A stretch of DNA of 64,000 nt from Castellaniella sp049673105 (GCF_049673105.1 NZ_JBATXG010000032.1:62001-126000), one strand, 5' to 3'. Shown: positions 1 through 8,222, counted from the first letter of the stretch. The notes: generated from the letters alone by a model not told the origin. Numbers and translations: made by a program.

Positions 1-2
1 CG

Positions 3-1064
3 CGGTCCGGCCCCATGCTGAGTGAAATGACAGGGGCTCACGATAACAAGGACGTCATCGTGATGCCCGTGTCGCGCGAACTCGCGCAGCAAAGCCATGT
101 GCCCGAGGTGGCCAATTTTCCCGCACGCTATCGCGATCTGACGCAAGCGGGATTCGACCGCCTGGTACCCGGCGATGGCATCAACATCAAGGTGTGGGAA
201 CGCGGCGGTCTGGGCGTATTCGCGGTGGACCCATCCGGCGCGAGCGATCTGGGCAACCAGGAAATCGACCGTTCGGGCCATGTCACGTTCCCCATCATCG
301 GCAAGTTTCAGGCCGAGGGCCTGACTCTGGGGCAGTTGCATGACGCGGTGATGGCGCGCCTGAGCACCTTGGTCGTGGGCGCCGACATCAGCGTGACGCG
401 CGTGGCCTCCGAGCGTGGGCAGATGGTGACGGTGCAGGGCAACCTGACCAAGCCCGGCATGTATCCGATCACGCAGACCTCCCAGCGCCTGAGCAGCGCC
501 TTGGCGCAGGCAGCACCCGTGCAGGAGAACCCCGAGCAGATGATCATCAGCCTGCGCCGCAACAAACAGGTGGCGTCGGTGCGGCTGTCGGATATCTACC
601 GAAATCAGAACAACGACATCCTGTTGCGGGCCGGCGATGTGATTACCGCCTATGAATCCAAGGAGTTTCTGACCGTGCTGGGGGCCGCCGGCACTCAAGG
701 GCGCGTGGCCATCAGCAAACGCAATTACAGCGTGCTGGATGCCCTGGCCGATTCCAGGGGGCTGGACGACAAGCTGGCGGACCCGCGTTCCGTGTTCCTG
801 TTCACGCCCGCCAAAGCAGGGGTGGACGGCAAACCGGACAAACTGCCCGTGGTCTACCAGTTTGACCTGACCCGTCCGGAACAGGTGGCGCTGGCGCGCG
901 AGTTCACGGTGCGCGAAGGCCAGGCGATCTACATTTCAGACGCGCCGTTCACGCAGGTGCAGAAAGTCCTGTCGGCCTTCCGCTTCACGATGAGCGCGGG
1001 CTTCAGCGCGACGAAGGCTATCGACAGCGATGCGGGCGCCAGTTCGCCGTCGCTGGCCCAATAG
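3..1064 (+). CDS. Capsule-type polysaccharide export outer-membrane protein (Wza/KpsD/BexD family), 5' end outside window
   Basis: The frame is open to the left edge and already reads RSGP before the first ATG at 15. This matches the LP-x-SGP segment that follows the lipidated Cys in BexD/CtrA-type lipoproteins, so the true start and signal peptide lie upstream. The visible ~350 residues contain the polysaccharide export domain (LVPGDGINIKVWE, then the RSGHVTFPIIGKFQAEGLT segment) followed by SLBB-like repeats (VTVQGNLTKPGMYPI, LRAGDVITAYE). Family members form the outer-membrane ring through which capsular polysaccharide exits. The stop lies 8 bp before the permease gene, so it is the first visible member of the export operon. 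Family assignment is firm; the exported polymer is unknown. Confidence 0.9.
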   Translation, partial: RSGPMLSEMTGAHDNKDVIVMPVSRELAQQSHVPEVANFPARYRDLTQAGFDRLVPGDGINIKVWERGGLGVFAVDPSGASDLGNQEIDRSGHVTFPIIGKFQAEGLTLGQLHDAVMARLSTLVVGADISVTRVASERGQMVTVQGNLTKPGMYPITQTSQRLSSALAQAAPVQENPEQMIISLRRNKQVASVRLSDIYRNQNNDILLRAGDVITAYESKEFLTVLGAAGTQGRVAISKRNYSVLDALADSRGLDDKLADPRSVFLFTPAKAGVDGKPDKLPVVYQFDLTRPEQVALAREFTVREGQAIYISDAPFTQVQKVLSAFRFTMSAGFSATKAIDSDAGASSPSLAQ

Positions 1065-1072
1065 CCATATCG

Positions 1073-2413
1073 ATGAGCAACGAGGATCGGATCCAAGGCT
1101 GGCGGTCGCGCCGAAAGGGCGGTCACTACACGGTAGGCGCCGGTGTCACCGACTGGCGGCTGGATCCTGCCGCGCTGTTCGAAGCCCAGGCCGCGCCGGC
1201 TGTGCTGTTCAAGCCCTTGCTGGCCCGCTTGCAGGGTGCGCCGCATGATTCCGTGGCAGCCCGGCGGGCAGTGTACGAGGCTGTCCAGGCGGAGCTGGAG
1301 GCGGAGATCGTACGCAGCGTGGTCGATGAAAGCCTGGCTGATTTTTCCCGGCGGCGCCTGCGCATCATCGTGCGTCTTCTGGAACAGGACATCCGCGCAG
1401 GCCTGGCGGTATTCGATCCGGGCTATATGCCGGCCAAGCTGGTGGCCGAGGATGAGCGCCTGGCCGCCGCGCATGCGCGGCGCGTAGCGCGACGCAAGCA
1501 GGACGAGGCGCGCGAGGCGCGACGCCATGCGTCACGCCACGATATTGCGCTGGAAATCGAGGTGGAGCAGGACGAAGCAGGCGATCTGGCGATCCTGCGG
1601 GACCGTCTGCGCGTCTTGCACGCAGGGCGTCCGCCGGATTTTGCCGACAGGGGCCCGCCGGTCGGGCGCACGCTGATGGCGATGTTCATCTATCAGCTGC
1701 GTGTGATGCAAGGCGAGAGCCGCATCGCTCTGGTGTGGGCGCTGGTCGGCCCCGTGGTGCTCCTGACCTTGATTTCGTCGCTGTATATCTTGCTGGGGAC
1801 GCATTACATCATGGGCATGGATGTGCAGACGTTTGCGCTGTTGGGTGCGACGACCTGGATCATGTTCCGGCAGATCGCCTTTCGCAGCAGCACGGCCTAT
1901 GTGTCGGCCCGCAGTCTGCTGAACTTCCAGGGCGTGACACCCTTGTTGTGCGCCCTGGTGCAGTCGCTGATCTATGTGTCGGTCTATCTGGTGGTGTTTG
2001 CGGTGCTGATCAGTGCAGGTCACGCGCTAGGTCTGATTACTTTGCCGATCAGCTGGGGCGGGTTCATTCTTTTCGTCGTGTTGATGGGATGTTGCGGTGC
2101 GGCGATGGGCTTGCTGTTCGGGACGATCGCGACGTTCTGGCGTTTCTTTCTGCGGCTCGCGCCGATTATCGAGCGGTTTTTTCAGATCTTCGCGTCCGTC
2201 TTTTTTGTATCGGAACAATTGCCCGAGCAATTGCGTCCGTGGGTGCTCTGGTCGCCGTTCGCGCATGGCATGCAGCTGCTGCATTCGGCTTATTTCCCTG
2301 CATACCAGTCGCAAGATGCCAGCCTGGGCTATTTCCTGACGTCGCTGGTATTCCTGATGGTGGTTGCCCTGATCGCCGAGCGTTTGGCCAGGTCCCATAT
2401 TCAGCCGATGTGA
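1073..2413 (+). CDS. ABC-2 type capsule export permease (KpsM-like) with long N-terminal extension
   Basis: Residues from about 198 onward are a standard KpsM/CtrC/BexB permease: a cytoplasmic lead-in (TLMAMFIYQLRVMQGE), about six membrane segments, and the conserved end region (FASVFFVSEQLP, then WSPFAHGMQLLHSAYF). KpsM proteins are usually about 260 residues; this one has 446. The extra ~195 residues are hydrophilic, rich in Arg, Glu and Ala, with long predicted helices and no signal peptide or membrane segment, so the extension should be cytoplasmic. It sits 8 bp after the export protein and 26 bp before the ATPase-like gene. Permease role is confident; the extension is not recognised. Confidence 0.88.
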   Translation: MSNEDRIQGWRSRRKGGHYTVGAGVTDWRLDPAALFEAQAAPAVLFKPLLARLQGAPHDSVAARRAVYEAVQAELEAEIVRSVVDESLADFSRRRLRIIVRLLEQDIRAGLAVFDPGYMPAKLVAEDERLAAAHARRVARRKQDEAREARRHASRHDIALEIEVEQDEAGDLAILRDRLRVLHAGRPPDFADRGPPVGRTLMAMFIYQLRVMQGESRIALVWALVGPVVLLTLISSLYILLGTHYIMGMDVQTFALLGATTWIMFRQIAFRSSTAYVSARSLLNFQGVTPLLCALVQSLIYVSVYLVVFAVLISAGHALGLITLPISWGGFILFVVLMGCCGAAMGLLFGTIATFWRFFLRLAPIIERFFQIFASVFFVSEQLPEQLRPWVLWSPFAHGMQLLHSAYFPAYQSQDASLGYFLTSLVFLMVVALIAERLARSHIQPM

Positions 2414-2439
2414 GGCAGAACTGAGCGAGGTTTCTTGTC

Positions 2440-3177
2440 GTGTTAACAGACCCCAGGAAGATGATCCAACTCAATGGCGTGACCGACGAGCCATATGTCT
2501 TCGGTCGCAGGCAAGCGCTGCTGGCCGATGCCAGTCTGGATATCGCGGTCGGGCGCTACGCTTTGCTGTCGCCCGTCCCGGAAATGCATCGCCATCTGCT
2601 GGATGTCTTGTGCTGCTTGCGTCCGCCGCGTCAGGGCTTTGTCCGGCACGCTGGCAAGGTGTCGTGGGCGATTGGTCGCCAGGGCTTCATCCGCGGCAAA
2701 GCGACCGGCCTGAGCATGATTGATTTCGTCAGCGAGATATACGAGACCGACGCGGATGCGACGTACGAGCTGGTTGCGGATCTGCTCAGCGATCCCAAAT
2801 GCCTGGCCCAGCCCATGGAGCATTGGCCGCTCTACGTGCGGCAGGAGTTTTCGTTCGCGCTGGCGCTGGCGCCGGCGTTCGATGTCTACGTGATCGAAGG
2901 CAGCATGCCCTTCGAACCCTGCCGATTCACGCGCCTCTGGCTTGCCTTATTCGAAGAACGGTTGGTGAGTCGGACGCTCATTTTCTCTAGTTATCGCCAG
3001 AACCAGTTGGCGGACTATTGTTTCAAAGGCTTGATTTATGAACACAGCGCGCTCCACATCGACGACGACCTCGACCAGTGCCTCATCAGGTTCCCCCCCC
3101 GACGATCGCGGAACGATTCCGGAACACACGCAGACGAGTCCGGAGGCGGCTTCGACGAGGGCCAGCTTGGGTTCTGA
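2440..3177 (+). CDS. KpsT-like ABC ATPase homologue lacking catalytic motifs (probable pseudo-ATPase)
   Basis: Position and collinear landmarks fit KpsT/CtrD: an opening MIQLNGVTDEPYVFG strand, a KVSWAIGRQGFIRGK segment where KpsT has its SWPVGL-GF-GSLTG block, and a FDVYVIEGSMPF strand where Walker B is expected. Every nucleotide-handling motif is altered. The P-loop position (residues ~42-54) reads LLSPVPEMHRHLL with no GxxGxGKS. The signature position (129-135) reads WPLYVRQ instead of SSGM. Walker B ends in VIEG, and the H-loop position (181-185) reads IFSSY with no His. The start is GTG 2440 with GAGG upstream; ATG 2461 is an alternative. The last ~35 residues overlap the next gene in another frame and lie beyond the usual KpsT end. 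The frame is intact, so it is probably a functional non-hydrolysing subunit rather than decay. Confidence 0.72.
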   Translation: MLTDPRKMIQLNGVTDEPYVFGRRQALLADASLDIAVGRYALLSPVPEMHRHLLDVLCCLRPPRQGFVRHAGKVSWAIGRQGFIRGKATGLSMIDFVSEIYETDADATYELVADLLSDPKCLAQPMEHWPLYVRQEFSFALALAPAFDVYVIEGSMPFEPCRFTRLWLALFEERLVSRTLIFSSYRQNQLADYCFKGLIYEHSALHIDDDLDQCLIRFPPRRSRNDSGTHADESGGGFDEGQLGF

Positions 3178-4330
3178 AGGCGGGTCGGAGATCGAACGCC
3201 GTCGCCACGAGCGGCAGTCGGTGCTGCGCGCGCGCCGCCGCCAGCGCTGGATCAACGCCCTGATCGTCGTCGCGCCGGTGGCGCTTGCTCTGGTCTATGT
3301 CTGTTTCTTTGCCACGCCGCGCTATGAGGCGGAGTCGCGGTTCTTTGTGCAGTCGGCATCCGGCCAGCCAGGCGGCGCGGGGGCGGCGGCCAGCCTGCTC
3401 ACCACGGGGAATTCAGGCGGCATGCTGGGCGGATTCGTGGACGGGTGGGCGGTCGCCGACTTCTTGAAGTCGCGCGACAGCATGCGCCAGCTCGACGAGA
3501 AAGTCGACTTGCGTCGTTACCTGACCAATACCGGTTGGGACCCGCTCAATCGCCTGCCAGAGGATGCCAGCGAGGACGAGCTGTATCGCGCCTACCAGGC
3601 CTCGGTGCGTGTCTCGTTCAACGCCTTGGAGCAGATCGACGTGCTGCAGGTCAGCGCATTTTCCCCGGAAGACGCAGCCACGCTATCCAGGGCGTTGATT
3701 GAACTGGCCGAGAAATTCGTCAACACCATGAACGAGAAGGGTGTCGCCGACAAGCTGACCGTGAGCGAAGAGTCGGTCAGGCTGGCAGAACAGAAGGCGC
3801 TCGCGGCCAGGGATACGCTGACCGCGTGGCGCACGGAGCATGGGAACGTCGATCCCGCCGCCACGGTGTCGATGCTGTTGGATCTGTCCAGACAACTGGA
3901 AGGGGAACTGAGCACCGCGCAGATCAGGCTGGACAAAATCCAGTCTCTGGGCAACAAAAACCACTTCATGCTCAAGCCCGCCAAGATGCAAGTCGCCGCC
4001 TTGAAAAAGCGGCTCGCGTCTGTGCGTTATCGCTTGAGCGGAGATGACAACGCGGAAGCCAAGCAGCTCAAGTCGTACGAGGCGCTGCGCAACGCCCAGG
4101 TGTTCGCGGATTCCAACCTGACCCTGGCGCAGCAATCGTACCAACAGGCCATGACGGATGCTTTGCGCCTGCAGCGGTATCTGTCCATCATCGCGCAACC
4201 GGTTCCCACGGACCGGCCCAGCAGCCCGCGCACGGGTCTCCTGTTGTTGCAGGCGCTGGCGCTGGGCTTTGTACTCATGTTCATCGTTCGCGTGGCGATG
4301 GCTTTGTTGAGAGGACTACGTCATGGTTGA
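3038..4330 (+). CDS. Capsule polysaccharide export inner-membrane adaptor (KpsE/CtrB/BexC family)
   Basis: This polysaccharide co-polymerase-like adaptor links the inner-membrane ABC transporter to the outer-membrane export protein. An Arg-rich, low-complexity cytoplasmic N-terminus (about 75 residues) precedes a first membrane segment (INALIVVAPVALALVYVCFF). A large periplasmic region follows with the family features YEAESRFFVQSA, GGFVDGWAVADFLKSRDSMRQLD and extended coiled coils, then PTDRPSSPR and a second membrane segment near the C-terminus. ATG 3038 has AAAGG 8 bp upstream and overlaps the preceding gene by 140 bp, in a different frame. The first codons contain a run of eight C at 3093-3100. 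The stop overlaps the next ATG. Confidence 0.87.
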   Translation: MNTARSTSTTTSTSASSGSPPDDRGTIPEHTQTSPEAASTRASLGSEGGSEIERRRHERQSVLRARRRQRWINALIVVAPVALALVYVCFFATPRYEAESRFFVQSASGQPGGAGAAASLLTTGNSGGMLGGFVDGWAVADFLKSRDSMRQLDEKVDLRRYLTNTGWDPLNRLPEDASEDELYRAYQASVRVSFNALEQIDVLQVSAFSPEDAATLSRALIELAEKFVNTMNEKGVADKLTVSEESVRLAEQKALAARDTLTAWRTEHGNVDPAATVSMLLDLSRQLEGELSTAQIRLDKIQSLGNKNHFMLKPAKMQVAALKKRLASVRYRLSGDDNAEAKQLKSYEALRNAQVFADSNLTLAQQSYQQAMTDALRLQRYLSIIAQPVPTDRPSSPRTGLLLLQALALGFVLMFIVRVAMALLRGLRHG

Positions 4331-6242
4331 CACAGCTATGGAAAGCCGCCGGCCTGTGGCTGGCGCCGATCCGCAGGACGCTACCGCTCGCTTGCGCGAC
4401 ATCATCGGGCGGATCTGCATCGCGACCGACCCTGGGCGCGACATGGCCGCGCTCGAACCAGCGTTGCGACGGGCCCCGGACGGCTGGCGCGACGTCCGGC
4501 GATTGCTGGTGTCGCCCTGGGTGCGCGAGGGTCGATTCGAGCCTGCGATTGCCGCCCTGGGCGTGCTGATGGTCGTTTATCCCGCGCGCACCGAAGAGCG
4601 CCGCCTGCTCGCCAGTCTTTTCGGGCGTATGGGGCAGTGGGATAGGGCGATTGCCGAGGCGGATGCCGCCGCCGGCATGGAACCCGGCAACGCGGCCCTG
4701 CACGCCGCGCGGATTCAGTTGCGCGTGCAGGCGGGCCGGCTGGTCGAGGCGGCGGAATCTGCTCGCGCGACGCTTGCCCTGGCCCATCAGGAACCCGATG
4801 AAGCATACGTCTGGATGATGGCTTTTGCGCGTAACGGCGATGTGGCCGAGGCGGCAGGTATTGCGACGGCGCTGCATCCTGACGAACTGCCGAACGCACG
4901 CGTCGCCATGATGGCCGTGCGCGCCCTGCTGGAAGATGGCCGCACGGCGGCAGCGATCGGGTTGGGCGATGCCGCGCTGCGCGCGGGCCATGACAGCGCG
5001 GGGCTGCGTTCGTCGCTGGGGCTTGCCTATCTGCGGCGCGGGGAGGAAGCCGATCGCAAGGCGCATGCGGTGACGCATTTCGAAGCCGGCTTGCAGATGG
5101 CGCCGGCGGATGTGCGGCTGCTGACGCTGTATGGCGAAACGCTGCTGCGCGCCGGTCGTTACCAGGATGCGGTGGCGCCGCTGGCGCAGGCCCTGGAACT
5201 GGCGCCGGAACTGGAACAGACGCGCGCCCTGTATGCCCGTGCGCTGCGACACACCCTGCAATATGGCGATGCGGCTGATCAGTGGATGCGACTGGTCGAG
5301 AAGTCCCCCGACAAGCTGCTGTGGCAGCGGGCCGCCATCGGCGCGCTCACGCAGGCGGGCCGCCAGGAAGAGGCGGAGGCGCTGTTCTCGCGATACATCG
5401 CCACGCGCAGCGCGCGGCTGCCAGACACGTTCCAGGAAGCTCTGGCCCGCATGGAAGAAAAACTGGATACCGCGCCCATTCCGCAGGCGCGGCTGGATTG
5501 GGCCTGGTCGCTGCGCGGCGATACGTCCACCGATCGCGCGTCCTGGGAGCGCCGGGCGCGCTGGGGGCATATGATCGACCACCTGCTGCTCGACTGGCTC
5601 GAATGCCGCGAGGAGCGCGCCGAAGAGGCCATGTATTTGCTGGGCGAACTCGATACCGGCGAGCGGTTTTTTGCGCCGCTGCTGGCGGCTGGGCGTGGTG
5701 TCGTGGTCGCCACGGCGCACGTGGGCCCCATGTACGCCGGCTTGATGGCCATGGAGCTGGTGGGTATCCCGTCCCGCTGGTTGGCGACGGCGCCCAGCAT
5801 CGCCCAGAGCAGTTATTCCGAGGCACTGATTTCTACCGCCGACCAGACCGAGGCCCAGGTTGCCAAGGCCTGCATGCGTGCGATCAACGAGGGCTACGTG
5901 CTGTGTCTGGCCGTCGATGGGGCAATCAATCCCGCCGCGCCGCGCACGACCTTCGAAGGACAGGACGTGACGTACTCCGGTTTCGCGTCCCATCTGGCGT
6001 ATCGCCTGAACGTGCCGTCGGTGTTCTACGTGCCCCGCTGGGAGAGCGGACGCATGTCCTACACGTTGGAGATGCTGCCCTCGCCCAATCCGGGCGAGGA
6101 TGCCCAAACCTACTCGCAGCGCTGGCAGGCGGCGTATTTCGAACATCTGCGGGAACACTTGGCCAGCGAACCGGAGAATCTGCGCCTGAGCGGCGGCATT
6201 TGGCGCCATGTGACGTCCGCGGACCGGTCCGCGCAAGCATAG
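4323..6242 (+). CDS. TPR-repeat protein fused to a lipid A-acyltransferase-like (LPLAT) domain
   Basis: Residues ~40-400 are helical tetratricopeptide-type repeats (for example LLASLFGRMGQWDRAIAEAD and YGETLLRAGRYQDAVAPLAQ). Residues ~440-630 resemble HtrB/LpxL-type acyltransferases: GRGVVVATAHVGPMYAG aligns with GRGVLYLTPHLGCFE of the acyltransferase encoded at 38858-39748, and LAVDGAINPAAPRTTFEG aligns with its MLPDQVPREGDGLW segment. In the HX4(D/E) motif the His (~466) is kept but the acidic residue is Tyr (~471), so conventional acyl transfer is doubtful. No signal peptide or clear membrane segment is seen. It overlaps the adaptor gene by 8 bp and ends 9 bp before the lyase, so co-expression with the exporter is likely. 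Function is unknown: it could bind a lipid-linked glycan or act as a scaffold. Confidence 0.75.
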   Translation: MVDTAMESRRPVAGADPQDATARLRDIIGRICIATDPGRDMAALEPALRRAPDGWRDVRRLLVSPWVREGRFEPAIAALGVLMVVYPARTEERRLLASLFGRMGQWDRAIAEADAAAGMEPGNAALHAARIQLRVQAGRLVEAAESARATLALAHQEPDEAYVWMMAFARNGDVAEAAGIATALHPDELPNARVAMMAVRALLEDGRTAAAIGLGDAALRAGHDSAGLRSSLGLAYLRRGEEADRKAHAVTHFEAGLQMAPADVRLLTLYGETLLRAGRYQDAVAPLAQALELAPELEQTRALYARALRHTLQYGDAADQWMRLVEKSPDKLLWQRAAIGALTQAGRQEEAEALFSRYIATRSARLPDTFQEALARMEEKLDTAPIPQARLDWAWSLRGDTSTDRASWERRARWGHMIDHLLLDWLECREERAEEAMYLLGELDTGERFFAPLLAAGRGVVVATAHVGPMYAGLMAMELVGIPSRWLATAPSIAQSSYSEALISTADQTEAQVAKACMRAINEGYVLCLAVDGAINPAAPRTTFEGQDVTYSGFASHLAYRLNVPSVFYVPRWESGRMSYTLEMLPSPNPGEDAQTYSQRWQAAYFEHLREHLASEPENLRLSGGIWRHVTSADRSAQA

Positions 6243-6251
6243 GCGGCTTCG

Positions 6252-7460
6252 ATGCGTACGCGACGGTATGCGATGATCTGGCTGCTGATGCTGGCCGCGC
6301 TGTGCGGCGACCAGGCGGTGGCCGGCGAGCGCTGCGCGGCGCCGGATGAACGCTGTCCTTTCGTTTCCGCTTTGTTGCAACAGCGCGAAGGCTATGGCGC
6401 CCAGGCCACGGGCGGGCTGGGGGGCGAGTTCATCGTGGTCACGTCCGACCGGGATGCGGGACCTGGCACGCTGCGCGCTGCGCTGCAGCAAGCCCGCAAA
6501 GGGCGGGCGTGGATACGCTTTGCGTCCGACATGACCATCGTCCTGGATTCGCAGCTGCGCGTGCCGTCCAACACGACCATAGACGGTCGCGGCAAGCGGG
6601 TGACCCTGATCGACGATGGCCTGGGCGTGTATGGCAGCCGGAACGTCATCCTGACGCATCTGACGATAGACGGGCGTCTGAGCCGGCTGACGCAGGCCGT
6701 GAACGTGGCCAACGACAGCCGCGACGTCTGGGTGGACCACATGGATTTGTCGCGGATGTCCGATCGCCTGCTCAATGTGAAGAACGGCTCGACCGACGTG
6801 ACGATCTCATGGACGAAGTTCCACCACTCGAACAAGGTGATGTTGCTCAATAACATTACCTCGAAGAATCTGTTCCGGAACTATGCGCGCGATTCGATCG
6901 CGCGCGTGACGCTGCACCACAACTATTTCTACAACACCGTGCAGCGCAACCCCAGGGCGCAGTTCGGCACGTTTCACCTGTTCAACAATCTGGTGGAAAA
7001 CTGGGATTTCTATGGCATGAGCTTCAGCCTGGAGGCCAAGGCCCTGGTCGAGGGCAATATCTTCAGCAACGATGCCCAGCGCAAGTGCACGGAGCCTGCG
7101 TTCTTCCCCACGGTGGAAGGCATCGATGTGAATTACTGCCGCCATATCCCCATCGCGCCTGAACGCAGCGCGTTGCCGAACGGCGAGTCGGACCGCAAGG
7201 CCTACGAGAAACGGAAGACCCGGTATGGCTATATCCGCGACTACAAGGCCTTTCTGCGCGTGAAAGACAATCTGTATCTTGGCGATGCGAAGCCGGTGCT
7301 GCAGGACTACCATCCCGCAGCGGTTCCTACGCCTCCGTATTGCTACGCTTATGAAAAGCCGACACAGGCCCTGGCCGAGAAGATACGAAAGTTTGCAGGC
7401 AACACGTCCGGGGATATCCCGCTGCCCGCATCGCGCACAGGCATGGCGTGTCCGGACTGA
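6252..7460 (+). CDS. Secreted polysaccharide lyase family 1 (pectate lyase-like)
   Basis: A signal peptide (MRTRRYAMIWLLMLAALCG, cleavage near AVAG) is followed by a right-handed parallel beta-helix protein of the pectate lyase class. Diagnostic segments are GTLRAALQQ, TTIDGRGKRVTL, VWVDHMDLSRMSDRLLNVK (calcium-binding Asp region), STDVTISWTKFH, HHNYFYNTVQRNPRAQFG (catalytic Arg region) and FHLFNNLVENW. Family 1 lyases cut uronic-acid polymers by beta-elimination. As the last gene of an export operon, it more likely trims or clears the organism's own exported polymer in the periplasm than digests plant pectin. That role, and a uronate-containing polymer, are inferences from context; family membership is secure. 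Confidence 0.88.
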   Translation: MRTRRYAMIWLLMLAALCGDQAVAGERCAAPDERCPFVSALLQQREGYGAQATGGLGGEFIVVTSDRDAGPGTLRAALQQARKGRAWIRFASDMTIVLDSQLRVPSNTTIDGRGKRVTLIDDGLGVYGSRNVILTHLTIDGRLSRLTQAVNVANDSRDVWVDHMDLSRMSDRLLNVKNGSTDVTISWTKFHHSNKVMLLNNITSKNLFRNYARDSIARVTLHHNYFYNTVQRNPRAQFGTFHLFNNLVENWDFYGMSFSLEAKALVEGNIFSNDAQRKCTEPAFFPTVEGIDVNYCRHIPIAPERSALPNGESDRKAYEKRKTRYGYIRDYKAFLRVKDNLYLGDAKPVLQDYHPAAVPTPPYCYAYEKPTQALAEKIRKFAGNTSGDIPLPASRTGMACPD

Positions 7461-7487
7461 CGCGCACGCGGCTCACGCCGATGCGCA

Positions 7488-8222
7488 TCAATGCTCGAGG
7501 ACGTGATTTTCGATGGGCCGATTCATCAAACACGCATGCGCCCCCCAGGCGATGGCCTGGGCCAGCCGCGTGATCGTCTCCGCTCTTCCGAGGCGGGCTT
7601 CTTCGCCGGGATTGATGATGACGCCCGCCTCGATCAGGACGGCGGGCATGGGGGCGGTCCGCAGCACTGCCAGACCGTCATAGCGGTGGATGCCCAGGCG
7701 GCGGTCGACAAAGGGGCGGTTCTCACCTTTGATCGGCTCGGCGTGGTATCCGGATGGGTGTTCACCCGCCGCCTGCAGGCGTTCGCCGATGCGCTGGGCG
7801 CATGCCAGGCTGCGCTCCGGGTATGGGTTCAGGTGTGAAACAAAGATCGAATAGCCGGCGAATTCTGCCTGGCGGCCCGCCTGGAGATACTGCGCTTGCA
7901 CGGAATCGTGGTGGATCGAGATGAGCAGGTCCGCGTCCGGAGCCACCGCCGTGCGCTGGGCAGGAGGGATGTCTGCGCCGACGCCTTCGACCCGCGTGGT
8001 CCGGTCGCCCAGCGCCGCGAGCGCGTGGACGATGGCGGTGGCCAGATCCCGGTTGTACAGATACTCGGCACGACCGCTGGCGCCCATCGCGCCCGGTCGT
8101 TCCGAGCCGTGGCCTGCATCCATCAGCACGTGCGCTGCGTGCGCCGGCCAGAGGCAGCTTAGGGCTGGCAAAATAGCGACCAAAGCGTGGGCAAGGCGTC
8201 TACGGAATGTGCGGGTCGGCAT
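7488..8222 (-). CDS. Secreted N-acetylmuramoyl-L-alanine amidase (Amidase_3)
   Basis: This zinc amidase cleaves the amide bond between the glycan strand and peptide stem of murein. After a signal peptide (ending near WPAHA) the mature protein begins HVLMDAGHGSERPGAMGA, carrying the first zinc His. A Glu follows in GRAEYLYNRDLA, the next His in LISIHHDS, and the catalytic Glu in VLIEAGVIINPGEE. At 244 residues it is only the catalytic domain, with no AMIN or SPOR targeting module. ATG 8222 follows a poor ribosome-binding site; TTG 8225 is the alternative. It converges on the lyase gene with a 27 bp gap and is not part of that operon. Confidence 0.88.
   Translation of the reverse strand: MPTRTFRRRLAHALVAILPALSCLWPAHAAHVLMDAGHGSERPGAMGASGRAEYLYNRDLATAIVHALAALGDRTTRVEGVGADIPPAQRTAVAPDADLLISIHHDSVQAQYLQAGRQAEFAGYSIFVSHLNPYPERSLACAQRIGERLQAAGEHPSGYHAEPIKGENRPFVDRRLGIHRYDGLAVLRTAPMPAVLIEAGVIINPGEEARLGRAETITRLAQAIAWGAHACLMNRPIENHVLEH

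Noticed and set aside
4281..6740. An 819-codon open frame on the minus strand opposite the TPR-acyltransferase and lyase genes
   Set aside because: It is antisense to two well-supported genes, has no domain I recognise and low-complexity Arg/His/Gln-rich composition, typical of antisense frames in GC-rich DNA.
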